A stretch of 64,000 nt of DNA from Pseudomonas lini (GTDB lineage Bacteria; Pseudomonadota; Gammaproteobacteria; Pseudomonadales; Pseudomonadaceae). Below the pieces are notes generated by a model. The model saw nothing but the letters and a program-made list of their open reading frames with translations, was not told the origin of the DNA and did no database searches. The stretch lies in contig NZ_JYLB01000001.1 of the NCBI RefSeq assembly GCF_001042905.1, positions 1-64,000 on the forward strand, written 5' to 3'. The translations under genes and the position numbers were made by a program. The number at the start of each line of letters is the position of its first letter. The first letter of the stretch is position 1. This document shows, in pieces, positions 1-9,402 of this stretch.

Positions 1-734
1 ACCCGCCCGAGAAACTCGCCAATGTGCGCCTCGCGAAAGCGCCGAGGCTGTTCCCACAGATACGGTTCACGTTCGTGCGCGGGGGCATCGCTGACGTGCA
101 CCGTCGGCAATAGAACGGCGTCCGGCGGTGACTCGGCTTCCTGTTCCGCACGGTCTTGTGCGGCTTGGGCCTGCAGGACCGGATCGGTCGCAATCTCTGC
201 CAGCCACTGCTTGCCTTGCGCGACCGTCAGCAGATGCTCGCCACCGGTTTGGCAATGCACCGGGCCGAGATCGACGGCCTGCATGAAGTGTTCGCGTTCC
301 TCGCGGTTGTCGAGCACTTGCGTGCATTTGGCCGCTGTCCATTGCACTTCGGCGAAGGTCACATGCAAGGTGCTGCGCCTTGAAAACACCAGTGCCGGAC
401 GCTCTTCGATCGGCGTGCGCTGATCGCTGTCGACCTTGGCGCCCTTGTGCAGCAAGGCGCTGACCAGTCCGTTGAGGACCTGATATTCGTGCAGGTGGCC
501 GGTCACGCTGTCGATGACGTACAACCAGCCATCGCGCAGCATGCGAATGCCCAGCGGGCGGGTCGTCAGGGCATACGGCAGCTTCAGTTCGGCACTCGGG
601 TCGAGGGGCTTTTCCACCAGCCCGTAACGCAAGGGCAGCAGCTGCACGTGGGTTTGGCGCAAGGGGCAGGCACCCAGAGAGCCGATGGGGGATTTGGAGG
701 CCGCCGCGGCGGCGAGGTTGGCAGGTGAAGTCAT
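1..734 (-). CDS. VasX-like T6SS effector, N-terminal part (partial, runs off left edge)
   Basis: The reading frame opens with ATG at 734 and stays open to the window edge, so only the first 244 or so residues are visible. The start overlaps the stop of the upstream adaptor gene by ATGA. The protein begins MTSPANLAAAAA and then has a CPLRQTHVQLLPLRYGLVE segment and a later RDGWLYVIDSVTG segment. These resemble the N-terminal region of VasX-type T6SS effectors (the pore-forming toxin class loaded on VgrG by DUF4123 adaptors). Its place third behind vgrG and DUF4123 supports an effector role. The toxic domain and any immunity gene would lie to the left of the window. The family call is from motif memory and order. 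Confidence 0.7.
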   Translation of the reverse strand, partial: MTSPANLAAAAASKSPIGSLGACPLRQTHVQLLPLRYGLVEKPLDPSAELKLPYALTTRPLGIRMLRDGWLYVIDSVTGHLHEYQVLNGLVSALLHKGAKVDSDQRTPIEERPALVFSRRSTLHVTFAEVQWTAAKCTQVLDNREEREHFMQAVDLGPVHCQTGGEHLLTVAQGKQWLAEIATDPVLQAQAAQDRAEQEAESPPDAVLLPTVHVSDAPAHEREPYLWEQPRRFREAHIGEFLGR

Positions 735-1597
735 GGGTGGCCTCGTTGGCTGGCCCACTGGTGGGCGAGGTCAGCGGCCAGCGCAACGCGCTCGCCGGGG
801 GATTGCAGCGACGGCGTATGCAGCAATCGGTTGATGTGCGGGTGCTGATCGAGCGGTGAGCCATCCAGCGAGGCGATGACGTTGGCGTAGTGGAAAAGCT
901 CGGATTGGCTGCTCAAGCCCAAAGCGCCGGCCTCGGCCTCCAGTTGCTCCAGCATTGGCCAACGCTGGGCCACGGTTTCGCCGCCATGGCGATCGGGAAA
1001 GTATTTGAGCAAATGGGCGTCGAGCTCGAGCAACATGCGGCGCCGATCAACCCGGTCCAGTGCTGCATTGAGTTCAGGGCTCAGGCGATAGGGCGTGGTC
1101 AGTTCCGGGCATTCGGGCAGTCGCGGTTGATGACGCTGCCAATCCGCGCTGACGCTGTCAGCCATCACCACGCAGACAATGGGACCGAACAATCGCTGAT
1201 TGCCGCTGCCGAACAACGCCTGCGCCACTGCGGCGTCTGCCAGTCGCAGCAAGACCGGCATCCCCTCTGGCAATTCAACCGTCAGCAGTTTGCGCAAGTG
1301 CTCAGCGACGGCGTGCGCCGAGTCCCGGCTGAACAACAGTACGCTCGATTCCTCGTGTGCGTGCTCCAGATAAAACTGGACAAGGGGCTCGTCAGGTCGT
1401 TGAACGGCCACCAACAGCGGCGAGATATCCCGCAGCGCAGTAAACGACGGGCAGTCATACAGCGCGACGGTACTGGCGCCGGGACTCAATTGTTTCAAGC
1501 GCTGCGGCAAATCGCTGAAGGTCGTGCCGTCCAGCAACAGGAAAGCCTGTTGCTCGCTCCAGGGCAGGTCTTCAGGCAGGGAAGTCGAGAGGCTCAT
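731..1597 (-). CDS. DUF4123 domain T6SS adaptor/chaperone
   Basis: This is a 288-residue protein if it starts at the ATG at 1597, which overlaps the vgrG stop as ATGA. An in-frame upstream start would put 67 residues inside vgrG and is unlikely. The N-terminal part (PWSEQQAFLLLDG, then a PLLVAV segment) looks like the DUF4123 fold, whose members tether a specific effector to the VgrG tip. The C-terminal half is Arg/Leu rich and helical. It sits between vgrG and a VasX-like effector with 4-bp overlaps on both sides, so the three are translationally coupled and probably one effector-loading module. Confidence 0.75.
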   Translation of the reverse strand: MSLSTSLPEDLPWSEQQAFLLLDGTTFSDLPQRLKQLSPGASTVALYDCPSFTALRDISPLLVAVQRPDEPLVQFYLEHAHEESSVLLFSRDSAHAVAEHLRKLLTVELPEGMPVLLRLADAAVAQALFGSGNQRLFGPIVCVVMADSVSADWQRHQPRLPECPELTTPYRLSPELNAALDRVDRRRMLLELDAHLLKYFPDRHGGETVAQRWPMLEQLEAEAGALGLSSQSELFHYANVIASLDGSPLDQHPHINRLLHTPSLQSPGERVALAADLAHQWASQRGHP

Positions 1598-3594
1598 GCT
1601 TGGGCGGCCTCGCAAATCAGACAGCGCGAGGCGCGGGTTGAAATCAGCGCATGGCGTTGCCGGGCCGCGTCGAATGTCACTTTCAGCAAGGGCAAGGCGC
1701 CCGGTATCAGAGGCTCCGCCGGCATGCTCATGGGCCGGGAACCACCCTGCAGAATCGGCACGCTGCTGAAAATACCTTCCGGCCCCAGCGTCAGCCATTG
1801 ACCGCCACCCATGAGCGCCAGGCGCGTTCCGCCATTGATGACGATTTGTTGCCCGGCGCTGAGGTGAATCTCTTGCAGGGCGCTGAATTGCTGACTGGTG
1901 ACCCGAACATGCTGATCGCCAAGGACCAAAAGGTGGTCATTCTGTTTGAGTTCGGTCAGGCGGTTGCCATGGGTCAGGTGATGTTCTTCGCCGCGCAGGT
2001 CGTGGCTGGCGAGGCCGCCGATAACCACGGTGCGTTGGTTGTCGACTTGAATGCGTTCGTCATTGAGGACCAACTGCACGAAATCGCGCTGGGCTCGCAG
2101 GGCAATCTCTTCGGCGCCTTTTCGGTCCTCGATGCGCAGTTCGTTGTAACCGCCCCCACCGGGGCTGCTCTGACTGCGAAAAATGCTACGGGTATGCTCG
2201 GCCGGCAAATCCAGTGGTACCGGTGTCGCGGCGTTGGGCAGGCAGGCAACGACGACGGGTTTGTCTGGATCGCCATCAGTGAAACCCACCAGCACTTCCA
2301 TGCCGACTCGCGGGATCTGTACGCTGCCGTAACAGTCATGGGCCCAGCCAGTGGCGACTCGCAGCCAGCAACTCGATTGTTCGTTGTGCCGGCCGTCGCG
2401 GTCCCAGAGCAACTGGACTTTGACCCGACCGTACTGATCACAATAAATCTCTTCACCGGGCGGCCCCGTGACGACTGCATGCTGATTGCCCGTTATCCGA
2501 GGCTTGGGGTGTTCAAGGGCCGGTCGGAATACCACGTCCCACGGTGTGGCGACAAAGTGGTTACGGTAGCCCTGACTGAAGCCATCCTGCGGATGACTGT
2601 CGGTGATCGACTCTTCCAACACTTGGGGTTGTAAGCCGACATGCTCGACTTCAGTCAACAACCACAGGCCATTGCGGTCAGCGCGTGGGTGCTCGGTCAT
2701 CTCGACAAAATGGCCGCTGCGCATAGCGCTTTGATCACTGCGCCCATCGGCTCGCCGGTAATCGGCGCGGTGGCGCTCCAATGCCCGATTGGCCAGATGT
2801 TTACCACGGTCTCGATGGGTGAACTGGCCTGGAAAGGTGTAGTCCTCAAGGTGCGGCTGCGGCGGGACTTCAGTTTCGCTGTCCAGTTGCAGGCGCGGTT
2901 TTTCGAAGTCGTAATCACGCCGGCTGATGTGGGTCGGGCGGGTATTCAGGCGCAGCTTGAATTGGTCAATCACCGGCGCTTCGGCGACCATACCGCTGTC
3001 TTGCCTGTACGCGGTTGACTGGTCTGGTTTCGAAAAGCTGGTCTGATCGTCGCCGAACACCAGCACATGCCCATTAGCGCTGTGCTGAAAGTGAAAGTGC
3101 AAACCTTCTTCCTCACACAGCCTTTGAACGAAGTGCAGGGCCGTCTCGTACTGAACGCAATACAGCCGTGGCCGGTACTCGGCGCTCAACTGAAAGCGCC
3201 AGGTATCGGCCTGCATTCCTTGGTCTTTCAGCACGCTGGCAATGATTTGCGGCACGCTCTGGTGCTGAAAAATACGCTGGTTGTGGCAGTGGGTGAGATA
3301 GGCGAGGTGGGGCACCAGGGTCATCTGATAGCGGGTCAGGCGTTTGCCTGAATCGCCTTGGGCGATTTGATAGACCTGCCCATGAATGCCGGCGCCGTCA
3401 GGACCGAAGCGCAGAAAAGCCGAGCGATGCATCAGGTCGTCGAGGTCGAGGTCGGGGCGTTCGCTGACCAGTTCGAGATTGACTTCGTAGGGCTGGTTGA
3501 GCGCTTCCTTGGCGCGGAACTCGAGTACCTGAAGGTCGTGGGGAAAACCTTCAATGTCGAGTGTGAAAACGACGGGTTCGGCGGCGCTGAACAT
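1594..3594 (-). CDS. vgrG: VgrG, type VI secretion spike protein
   Basis: The product is a VgrG-family tail-spike protein (gp27/gp5-like) that caps the Hcp tube and carries effectors. The N-terminal gp27-like part has the FTLDIEGFPHDLQVLEF type start. The central gp5 OB-fold carries the usual VTGPPGEEIYCDQYGRVKV signature and is followed by WLRVATGWAHDCYGSVQIPRVGMEVLV. The C-terminal part is the repetitive beta-helix with TVVIGG and INGGTRL strands. There is no added C-terminal effector domain. I place the start at the ATG giving MFSAAEPVV (666 residues), because AGGG lies 8 bases upstream. ATG codons at 3600 and 3624 are alternatives. It leads the vgrG-DUF4123-effector module. Confidence 0.92.
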   Translation of the reverse strand: MFSAAEPVVFTLDIEGFPHDLQVLEFRAKEALNQPYEVNLELVSERPDLDLDDLMHRSAFLRFGPDGAGIHGQVYQIAQGDSGKRLTRYQMTLVPHLAYLTHCHNQRIFQHQSVPQIIASVLKDQGMQADTWRFQLSAEYRPRLYCVQYETALHFVQRLCEEEGLHFHFQHSANGHVLVFGDDQTSFSKPDQSTAYRQDSGMVAEAPVIDQFKLRLNTRPTHISRRDYDFEKPRLQLDSETEVPPQPHLEDYTFPGQFTHRDRGKHLANRALERHRADYRRADGRSDQSAMRSGHFVEMTEHPRADRNGLWLLTEVEHVGLQPQVLEESITDSHPQDGFSQGYRNHFVATPWDVVFRPALEHPKPRITGNQHAVVTGPPGEEIYCDQYGRVKVQLLWDRDGRHNEQSSCWLRVATGWAHDCYGSVQIPRVGMEVLVGFTDGDPDKPVVVACLPNAATPVPLDLPAEHTRSIFRSQSSPGGGGYNELRIEDRKGAEEIALRAQRDFVQLVLNDERIQVDNQRTVVIGGLASHDLRGEEHHLTHGNRLTELKQNDHLLVLGDQHVRVTSQQFSALQEIHLSAGQQIVINGGTRLALMGGGQWLTLGPEGIFSSVPILQGGSRPMSMPAEPLIPGALPLLKVTFDAARQRHALISTRASRCLICEAAQA

Positions 3595-3823
3595 CCACAT
3601 GTCCCTGTGTCTATTTGAATACACGGAACTGTGCGTGGATCGACAAATTGGTGATGTCAGACGAGTCCATGTTTAGCGTAGGACGCTTCCGTTAAGCCGG
3701 ATCGTTGTCGAAGGCTCCGACCTGACGAGGAAAGCTCCGTAGGAAACAAAGTAAAGTCGCGAGCAGGCATCGCCACCGGTGAGCTTTCTGGCGCCAATAC
3801 CCGACCAAAACCATCTGCCTTTC

Positions 3824-3837
3824 TTGATCGCCATCAA
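3824..3837 (+). promoter_or_regulatory. FNR/Anr/Dnr box for norCB
   Basis: TTGATCGCCATCAA is a perfect TTGAT-N4-ATCAA dyad. A TATCAT -10-like hexamer follows at 3861-3866, which places the box centre about 41.5 bases before the inferred transcription start near 3872. That is a class II activator position. norC starts at 3895. Dnr is the usual activator of nor genes in pseudomonads. Confidence 0.9.
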
Positions 3838-3894
3838 GCAGGTTTCAACCCTTCGCTTCCTATCATGGGCACGCCAAGCAAAGAGGAAGCGACC

Positions 3895-4335
3895 ATGTCA
3901 GAGACCTTCACCAAAGGCATGGCCAGGAATATCTACTTCGGGGGAAGCATCTTCTTCTTCCTGATATTCCTGGCCTTGACCTATCACACGGAACAGACCT
4001 TTCCAGAGCGCAGCAATGAAGCGCAGTTAACTGAATCAGTGATCCGCGGCAAGACGGTCTGGGAGCAAAACAACTGCATCGGCTGCCATACGCTGCTGGG
4101 CGAGGGCGCCTACTTTGCGCCTGAGCTGGGCAATGTGTTCCAGCGGCGCGGCGGGGAGGCGGGCTTCAAACCCTTTCTGCATGCCTGGATGAAAATGCAG
4201 CCGCTGGGCGTACCGGGTCGGCGAGCGATGCCGCAGTTCAAGTTGAGCGAGCAGGAGGTGGATGACATCGCCGAGTTCCTCAAATGGAGTTCGAACATCA
4301 ACACCAATGGCTGGCCGCCAAACAAGGAGGGCTAA
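3895..4335 (+). CDS. norC: Nitric oxide reductase subunit C (cytochrome c)
   Basis: NorC is the membrane-anchored cytochrome c that passes electrons to NorB. The 146-residue protein starts at ATG 3895 behind GAGGAAG; a longer in-frame start at 3865 would overlap the promoter. One N-terminal membrane helix (about residues 14-33, IYFGGSIFFFLIFLALTY) precedes a periplasmic c-heme domain. The CIGCH heme motif is at residues 61-65, and a later Met in the MPQF segment is the probable axial ligand. norB follows 3 bases downstream. Confidence 0.97.
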   Translation: MSETFTKGMARNIYFGGSIFFFLIFLALTYHTEQTFPERSNEAQLTESVIRGKTVWEQNNCIGCHTLLGEGAYFAPELGNVFQRRGGEAGFKPFLHAWMKMQPLGVPGRRAMPQFKLSEQEVDDIAEFLKWSSNINTNGWPPNKEG

Positions 4336-5766
<1,431 letters not shown>

Positions 5767-5790
5767 ACCGGTGTAACGGCTAGAAAAGGT

Positions 5791-5821
5791 CGGCCCGGCT
5801 GATACAGCGGGCCGTTTTTTT
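5791..5821 (+). terminator. Rho-independent terminator between norB and norD
   Basis: CGGCCCG (5791-5797) pairs perfectly with CGGGCCG (5808-5814) around a 10-base loop and is followed by seven T. It lies 25 bases after the norB stop and 23 bases before norD, so it probably attenuates norD relative to norCB. Confidence 0.85.
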
Positions 5822-5844
5822 GGTTTCCAGGAAGGGCAAGCATC

Positions 5845-7686
5845 ATGGCGTTTACCGTCGAACTGGAAGAGTGGGTAGGCAGTGTCTGGCATCGTTTCAT
5901 CACCCGGCGCGCCAGCCCGGACTTCCCTGAAGCACGGGTTGAATTGGCCAGCCAGCAACGCCCGCTGGCGCTGTTGTTTCGTGCCATGGGCGGTGCCAAT
6001 GGCATTGGTGTGGAAGCCGCCAGCGACCGCGATCTGCTGTTGCGCCGAAACGTGTTGCAGCAGATCGCCGGCACCTGCAAACAAGTACCGTTGGCGTGGT
6101 GTGACGCGAGTAATTTGCGGCTGCCATCGAGCCTGGCGGTGTTTCCTGAAGTCGCACTGAACGAGGAACTCTATCGCTGGCTCGCATTGCTGGCGGCACA
6201 GGCCGGGCAGATGCGCCACTGGGGGCGGGATAATCAGCGCTGGACGCAACAGTTGTTGCGGCGCTATCCCGCGCTGCGTGCTCGTTACAAACGACTGGTC
6301 GATGCCCATCTGCAATTGCGCCCCGATCCGGCCTCGTTGAACGCCAGCGAAGCGGCATTGGAACGGGCGTTATGCCAGGCGTTGCGCGAGCCCGGCAGTG
6401 TCGAACATTTCCCCCGCAGCGAACGGGCCGCGTGGCCGCTGCCGCTGTGGTTGTACCCGCCACAAAACCTCGCCAGCCCGCAGGCTGCCGATCTGGGCGA
6501 TGAATCCGAAGAGTCTTTGACCACGCCACCCGGCGAGCAGAAAGGCGGAAGCAAACGAGCCAAGCGGATCGATGAAAGCAGCCGTGAAGGCGGGTTGTTA
6601 ATCGTGCGCCTGGAGAACCTGTTCAGCTGGACCGAGCACGTCGACCTGGATCGCTGGTCGGACGACAGCGAAGACCCGGACGCGGCCAGAGTCGCCGAGG
6701 ACCTGGACGAATTGAGTCTGTCGCGCACCCGTCTGCGCAAGGGCGGCGGTCTCAAGCTGCACCTGGATTTGCCACCGGCCGATATCGACGATATTCCCCT
6801 CGGCGAGGGCATCAAGTTGCCGGAGTGGGACTACCGCAAACAACAAATGCAGGACAGCTTCGTCAATCTGCAAATGATGGTGCCCCGCGACTGTGAGGCA
6901 CAGCCATTGCCTTTACGGCTGAAGGCCTCGGCGCACCGCTTGCGGCGCCAATTCGAGCATCTGCGTAATGACCGCCAGTGGTTACGCCAGCAACCTCAGG
7001 GCTCAGAGCTCGACATGCAGGCCTGGCTGGATTTTCACGTTGAGCGCGAGCATGGCCAGTGTGCCGAACGCGGTCTGTTCATGGAGCAACGGCAGACCCG
7101 CCGCGACCTGGCGTGTCTGTTGCTGGCCGACGTGTCGATGTCCACCGACGCCCACCTGAACGATGAGCACCGCGTCATCGATGTCATCCGCGACAGCCTG
7201 CTGCTGTTCGGCGAAACCTTGTCGGTGCTGGGTGATGATTTCGCCTTGTACGGGTTTTCCTCGCTACGTCGTCAGCAAGTGCGCATGCAGGAACTCAAGT
7301 CGTTCACCCAGCGTTATGACGACAACACCCGAGGTCGCATTCAAGGGCTCAAACCGGGGTATTACACGCGCATGGGCGCCGCCATTCGCCAGGCCACGCA
7401 ACTACTGGGCACGAGCAAGCGGCGCAGCAAACTGTTGCTGCTGCTCACGGATGGCAAACCGAATGATCTGGATTTGTATGAGGGCCGCTACGGTGTTGAA
7501 GACACCCGCGAGGCGGTGCTGGAGGCGCGGCGTCAGGGGCTGACGCCGTTCTGTATCACGATCGATCGCGAGGCCGGGGATTACCTGCCGTACATGTTTG
7601 GCGCCAATGGCTACACCTTGATCCGTCAGCCTGAGCAGTTACCTCTGCGCTTGCCGCAGTTGTACCGCCAGCTGACTCAACCGTGA
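5845..7686 (+). CDS. norD: NorD, VWA-domain activator of NO reductase
   Basis: NorD is a cytoplasmic protein needed for assembly or activation of NorCB, usually together with a MoxR-type AAA+ ATPase (NorQ/NirQ). The 613-residue product has a long helical N-terminal region, a charged acidic middle (about residues 215-310) and a C-terminal von Willebrand factor A domain. The MIDAS motif reads DVSMS near residue 429, followed by the LLLLTDGKPND strand. The start ATG follows GGAAGGG. The partner ATPase gene is not in this window. The gene is in line with norCB but behind a strong terminator. Confidence 0.93.
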   Translation: MAFTVELEEWVGSVWHRFITRRASPDFPEARVELASQQRPLALLFRAMGGANGIGVEAASDRDLLLRRNVLQQIAGTCKQVPLAWCDASNLRLPSSLAVFPEVALNEELYRWLALLAAQAGQMRHWGRDNQRWTQQLLRRYPALRARYKRLVDAHLQLRPDPASLNASEAALERALCQALREPGSVEHFPRSERAAWPLPLWLYPPQNLASPQAADLGDESEESLTTPPGEQKGGSKRAKRIDESSREGGLLIVRLENLFSWTEHVDLDRWSDDSEDPDAARVAEDLDELSLSRTRLRKGGGLKLHLDLPPADIDDIPLGEGIKLPEWDYRKQQMQDSFVNLQMMVPRDCEAQPLPLRLKASAHRLRRQFEHLRNDRQWLRQQPQGSELDMQAWLDFHVEREHGQCAERGLFMEQRQTRRDLACLLLADVSMSTDAHLNDEHRVIDVIRDSLLLFGETLSVLGDDFALYGFSSLRRQQVRMQELKSFTQRYDDNTRGRIQGLKPGYYTRMGAAIRQATQLLGTSKRRSKLLLLLTDGKPNDLDLYEGRYGVEDTREAVLEARRQGLTPFCITIDREAGDYLPYMFGANGYTLIRQPEQLPLRLPQLYRQLTQP

Positions 7687-7742
7687 TGTCCTTGGCCACC
7701 TGGGTACATGTAGCAACTGCCGAGCCTGCAAAGCGCAGACTC

Positions 7743-7876
7743 TGTGGCGAGGGGGCTTGCCCCCGTTGGGTCGCGAAGCGGCCCTAACCTGGTGATCACG
7801 TTGTGGCAGATAAAACACACTGGCTGTTTTTACGACTGCTTCGCAGCCGAACGGGGGGCAAGCCCCCTCGCCACAG
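7743..7876. repeat. REPIN-type pair of inverted REP sequences
   Basis: A GTGGCGAGGGGGCTTGCCCC element near 7744 is matched by its inverted copy ending at 7876. It separates the convergent norD and dnrP genes and resembles Pseudomonas REP doublets. A second copy of the same type is at 9098-9231. Confidence 0.85.
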
Positions 7877-7904
7877 GTGTGGGATTGAAAATTGCGGTAT
7901 GGCA

Positions 7905-8096
7905 TCAGGAGATGCTGCGCGGCAGCCAGAAAAACATCGTCACGCAGAAGATTGTCAGGCCGATGCAGAACCACTTGAATCGGCGCAACCGACGTTGCGC
8001 TGCAAGTACGGCCAATGCCGGCAGGGGCATGCCGCATTGGCGGCACTCGATTTCTTGTGGTGGGTTGGCGTGTTGGCAATACAGGCAGACGGGCAT
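7905..8096 (-). CDS. dnrP: DnrP-like small zinc-ribbon membrane protein
   Basis: This 63-residue protein begins MPVCLYCQHANP. It has two CxxC pairs (CLYC and CRQC, ending in GMPLP), the pattern of a rubredoxin-type zinc ribbon, and a single C-terminal membrane helix (WFCIGLTIFCVTMFFWL). It follows dnr directly; an alternative GTG start at 8105 would overlap the dnr stop. Proteins of this kind next to dnr are named DnrP in pseudomonads. Its role is not established. A zinc or redox function at the membrane is only an inference. Confidence 0.75.
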   Translation of the reverse strand: MPVCLYCQHANPPQEIECRQCGMPLPALAVLAAQRRLRRFKWFCIGLTIFCVTMFFWLPRSIS

Positions 8097-8101
8097 GGCA
8101 C

Positions 8102-8785
8102 TCACTCGAACTGTTCCAGGCGCAAGCGATCAAGAATGGCGATCTGACGGCCGTCCTGAGTGATGATGTTTTCATCGATCAAGCGGCGAATGATCCGCGA
8201 AAAGGTTTCCGGCTGGATCGACAGATGCCCGGCAATCAGTTGCTTGGCCATCGGCAGCTCGAATTGGCTGTCAACGGTTTGCTGGCGCACCAGTTGCGTC
8301 AGCAGATAGCGCACGACCCGGTGGGTGGCGTTTTTCAGTGACAGGGTCTCGATTTCGTTGACCCGTTGATGCAAGCGAACGCAGAGCTTGCCCAGTAGTG
8401 CAAAGGTCAGCCGACTGTTGCTCTGCAGCAGGCGCATGTAAGTGCTGTTGGATAACCGGTAGAGCTGGGTGGGGCAGATCGCTTCGGCCGAGGCCACATA
8501 GTTCGGGGTGTCCATCAGCATCATCGCCTCGGCGAAGGTTTGTCGATCGCTGATGACCTCAAACACTTTCTCCTGCCCATCGGGTGTCAGCCGGTAGATT
8601 TTCACCGCGCCGGCAATGATGAAATAGAACGAATCGGCCGGCTCACCCTGACGGAACAACGGCTCGCCCTTGTCGATGCTCAGCAAGTGGCTGGTACTCA
8701 TCAGTTCATCCAGCTGTTCTTCGTTCAACGGCTCGAACAAGTGATGACTGCGCAGAATCTGGTGATGGACGCGATGAAGCACCAT
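8102..8785 (-). CDS. dnr: Dnr, NO-responsive CRP/FNR-family activator
   Basis: Dnr activates nir, nor and nos genes in response to NO through a bound heme. The 227-residue product has an N-terminal cyclic-nucleotide-type beta barrel (GEPLFRQGEPADSFYFIIAGAVKIYR), a long dimer helix and a C-terminal winged helix whose recognition segment SIQPETFSRIIRRL matches the FNR specificity class. It lacks the N-terminal Cys cluster of Anr/FNR, so it is not an Fe-S oxygen sensor. It is probably co-transcribed with a 29-residue microprotein gene 36 bases upstream and with dnrP downstream. The upstream region has sigma54/NorR-type signals. Confidence 0.93.
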   Translation of the reverse strand: MVLHRVHHQILRSHHLFEPLNEEQLDELMSTSHLLSIDKGEPLFRQGEPADSFYFIIAGAVKIYRLTPDGQEKVFEVISDRQTFAEAMMLMDTPNYVASAEAICPTQLYRLSNSTYMRLLQSNSRLTFALLGKLCVRLHQRVNEIETLSLKNATHRVVRYLLTQLVRQQTVDSQFELPMAKQLIAGHLSIQPETFSRIIRRLIDENIITQDGRQIAILDRLRLEQFE

Positions 8786-8821
8786 GAGAATTCATCCTGA
8801 AAATAGAGAAGGGGGATCAGG

Positions 8822-8911
8822 TCAGACGAGACCCAGGGATACGCCGCTGGCCAGGGCCAGGATTGAGGTCAACACAACAAACCAGGCCAGTGGCTGGATG
8901 ACTTTTTTCAT
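8822..8911 (-). CDS. 29-residue single-helix microprotein between NorR sites and dnr
   Basis: A short frame from ATG 8911 to TGA 8822 encodes a 29-residue peptide starting MKKVIQPLAWFVVL and continuing as a hydrophobic helix rich in Leu, Ala, Ser and Gly. CGGAG stands 6 bases before the ATG. The peptide has the Lys-first, one-helix layout of bacterial membrane microproteins such as oxidase accessory subunits. It is the first gene of the inferred dnr transcript, about 45 bases after the predicted sigma54 start. I do not recognise a family. It could be a membrane accessory peptide or a leader for dnr. Confidence 0.5.
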   Translation of the reverse strand: MKKVIQPLAWFVVLTSILALASGVSLGLV

Positions 8912-8966
8912 GACGACTCCGGGTAATCGAGAGGGATCTAGGATTTTTAAAAGGTTGCCCATGCTG

Positions 8967-8982
8967 AGCAAGACGCGGGCCA
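8967..8982 (-). promoter_or_regulatory. Putative sigma54 (-24/-12) promoter for microprotein-dnr
   Basis: On the minus strand TGGCCCGCGTCTTGCT has GG and GC exactly 12 bases apart and matches the TGGCAC-N5-TTGCW consensus well. The inferred start is near 8956, 45 bases upstream of the microprotein ATG. Confidence 0.65.
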
Positions 8983-9022
8983 GGCTTGGAGGGCCCTGCT
9001 TATTGGGGCTCTCAGGCGTGAG

Positions 9023-9079
9023 GGTAAAAAAGACTATGCTGTGTAGGGTTTAAATAACCCTCAAATGGTCATTTTTACC
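9023..9079. promoter_or_regulatory. Triplet of NorR-type enhancer sites upstream of dnr
   Basis: Three GT-N7-AC dyads are present: GGT-N7-ACT at 9023-9035, GGT-N7-ACC at 9047-9059 and GGT-N7-ACC at 9067-9079. GGT-N7-ACC in three copies is the known NorR target arrangement in Ralstonia. They lie 40-110 bases upstream of the putative sigma54 promoter. Confidence 0.65.
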
Positions 9080-9097
9080 CTGACGACCGATCACCTT

Positions 9098-9231
9098 TGT
9101 GGCGAGGGGGCTTGCCCCCGTTCGGCTGCGCAGCAGTCGTAAAACCGGCTGAGGGGTTCTATCTGACGCGCCGGGGATGCCGATTCTGGGAGCGCTTCGC
9201 ACTCCAACGGGGGCAAGCCCCCTCGCCACAG
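9098..9231. repeat. REPIN-type pair of inverted REP sequences
   Basis: The left arm has the same GTGGCGAGGGGGCTTGCCCC element as the repeat at 7743-7876, and the right arm is its inverse, ending at 9231. It separates the dnr regulatory region from nnrS. Confidence 0.85.
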
Positions 9232-9292
9232 GGCCACCATGCTCCCAGTCCAGACAGGTTCGAATGAGCATCGGGGCACGTCCCTTGCACAC

Positions 9293-9306
9293 TTGATCTA
9301 TGACAA
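9293..9306 (+). promoter_or_regulatory. FNR/Dnr-like box for nnrS
   Basis: TTGAT-CTAT-GACAA keeps a perfect left half and a CAA right half. A TAATAC hexamer at 9321-9326 lies downstream, and nnrS starts at 9403. Two mismatches in the right half make it weaker than the norC box. Confidence 0.6.
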
Positions 9307-9402
9307 AGGCAATGAATCGGTAATACCCGATGATTGCCCATGGATTTACCTCGGCGCGTGCGGATTGGCGCCAGGTCAGCAAACAGGTAGAGGAGTGGCT
9401 TT

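Noticed and set aside
890..2634. Long plus-strand open frames opposite the DUF4123 and vgrG genes
   Set aside because: They are antisense shadows produced by high GC; the minus-strand products have recognisable family motifs and coupled starts.
8102..8785. Anr (Fe-S oxygen sensor) assignment
   Set aside because: The N-terminal and central cysteines of Anr/FNR are missing; the protein matches Dnr.
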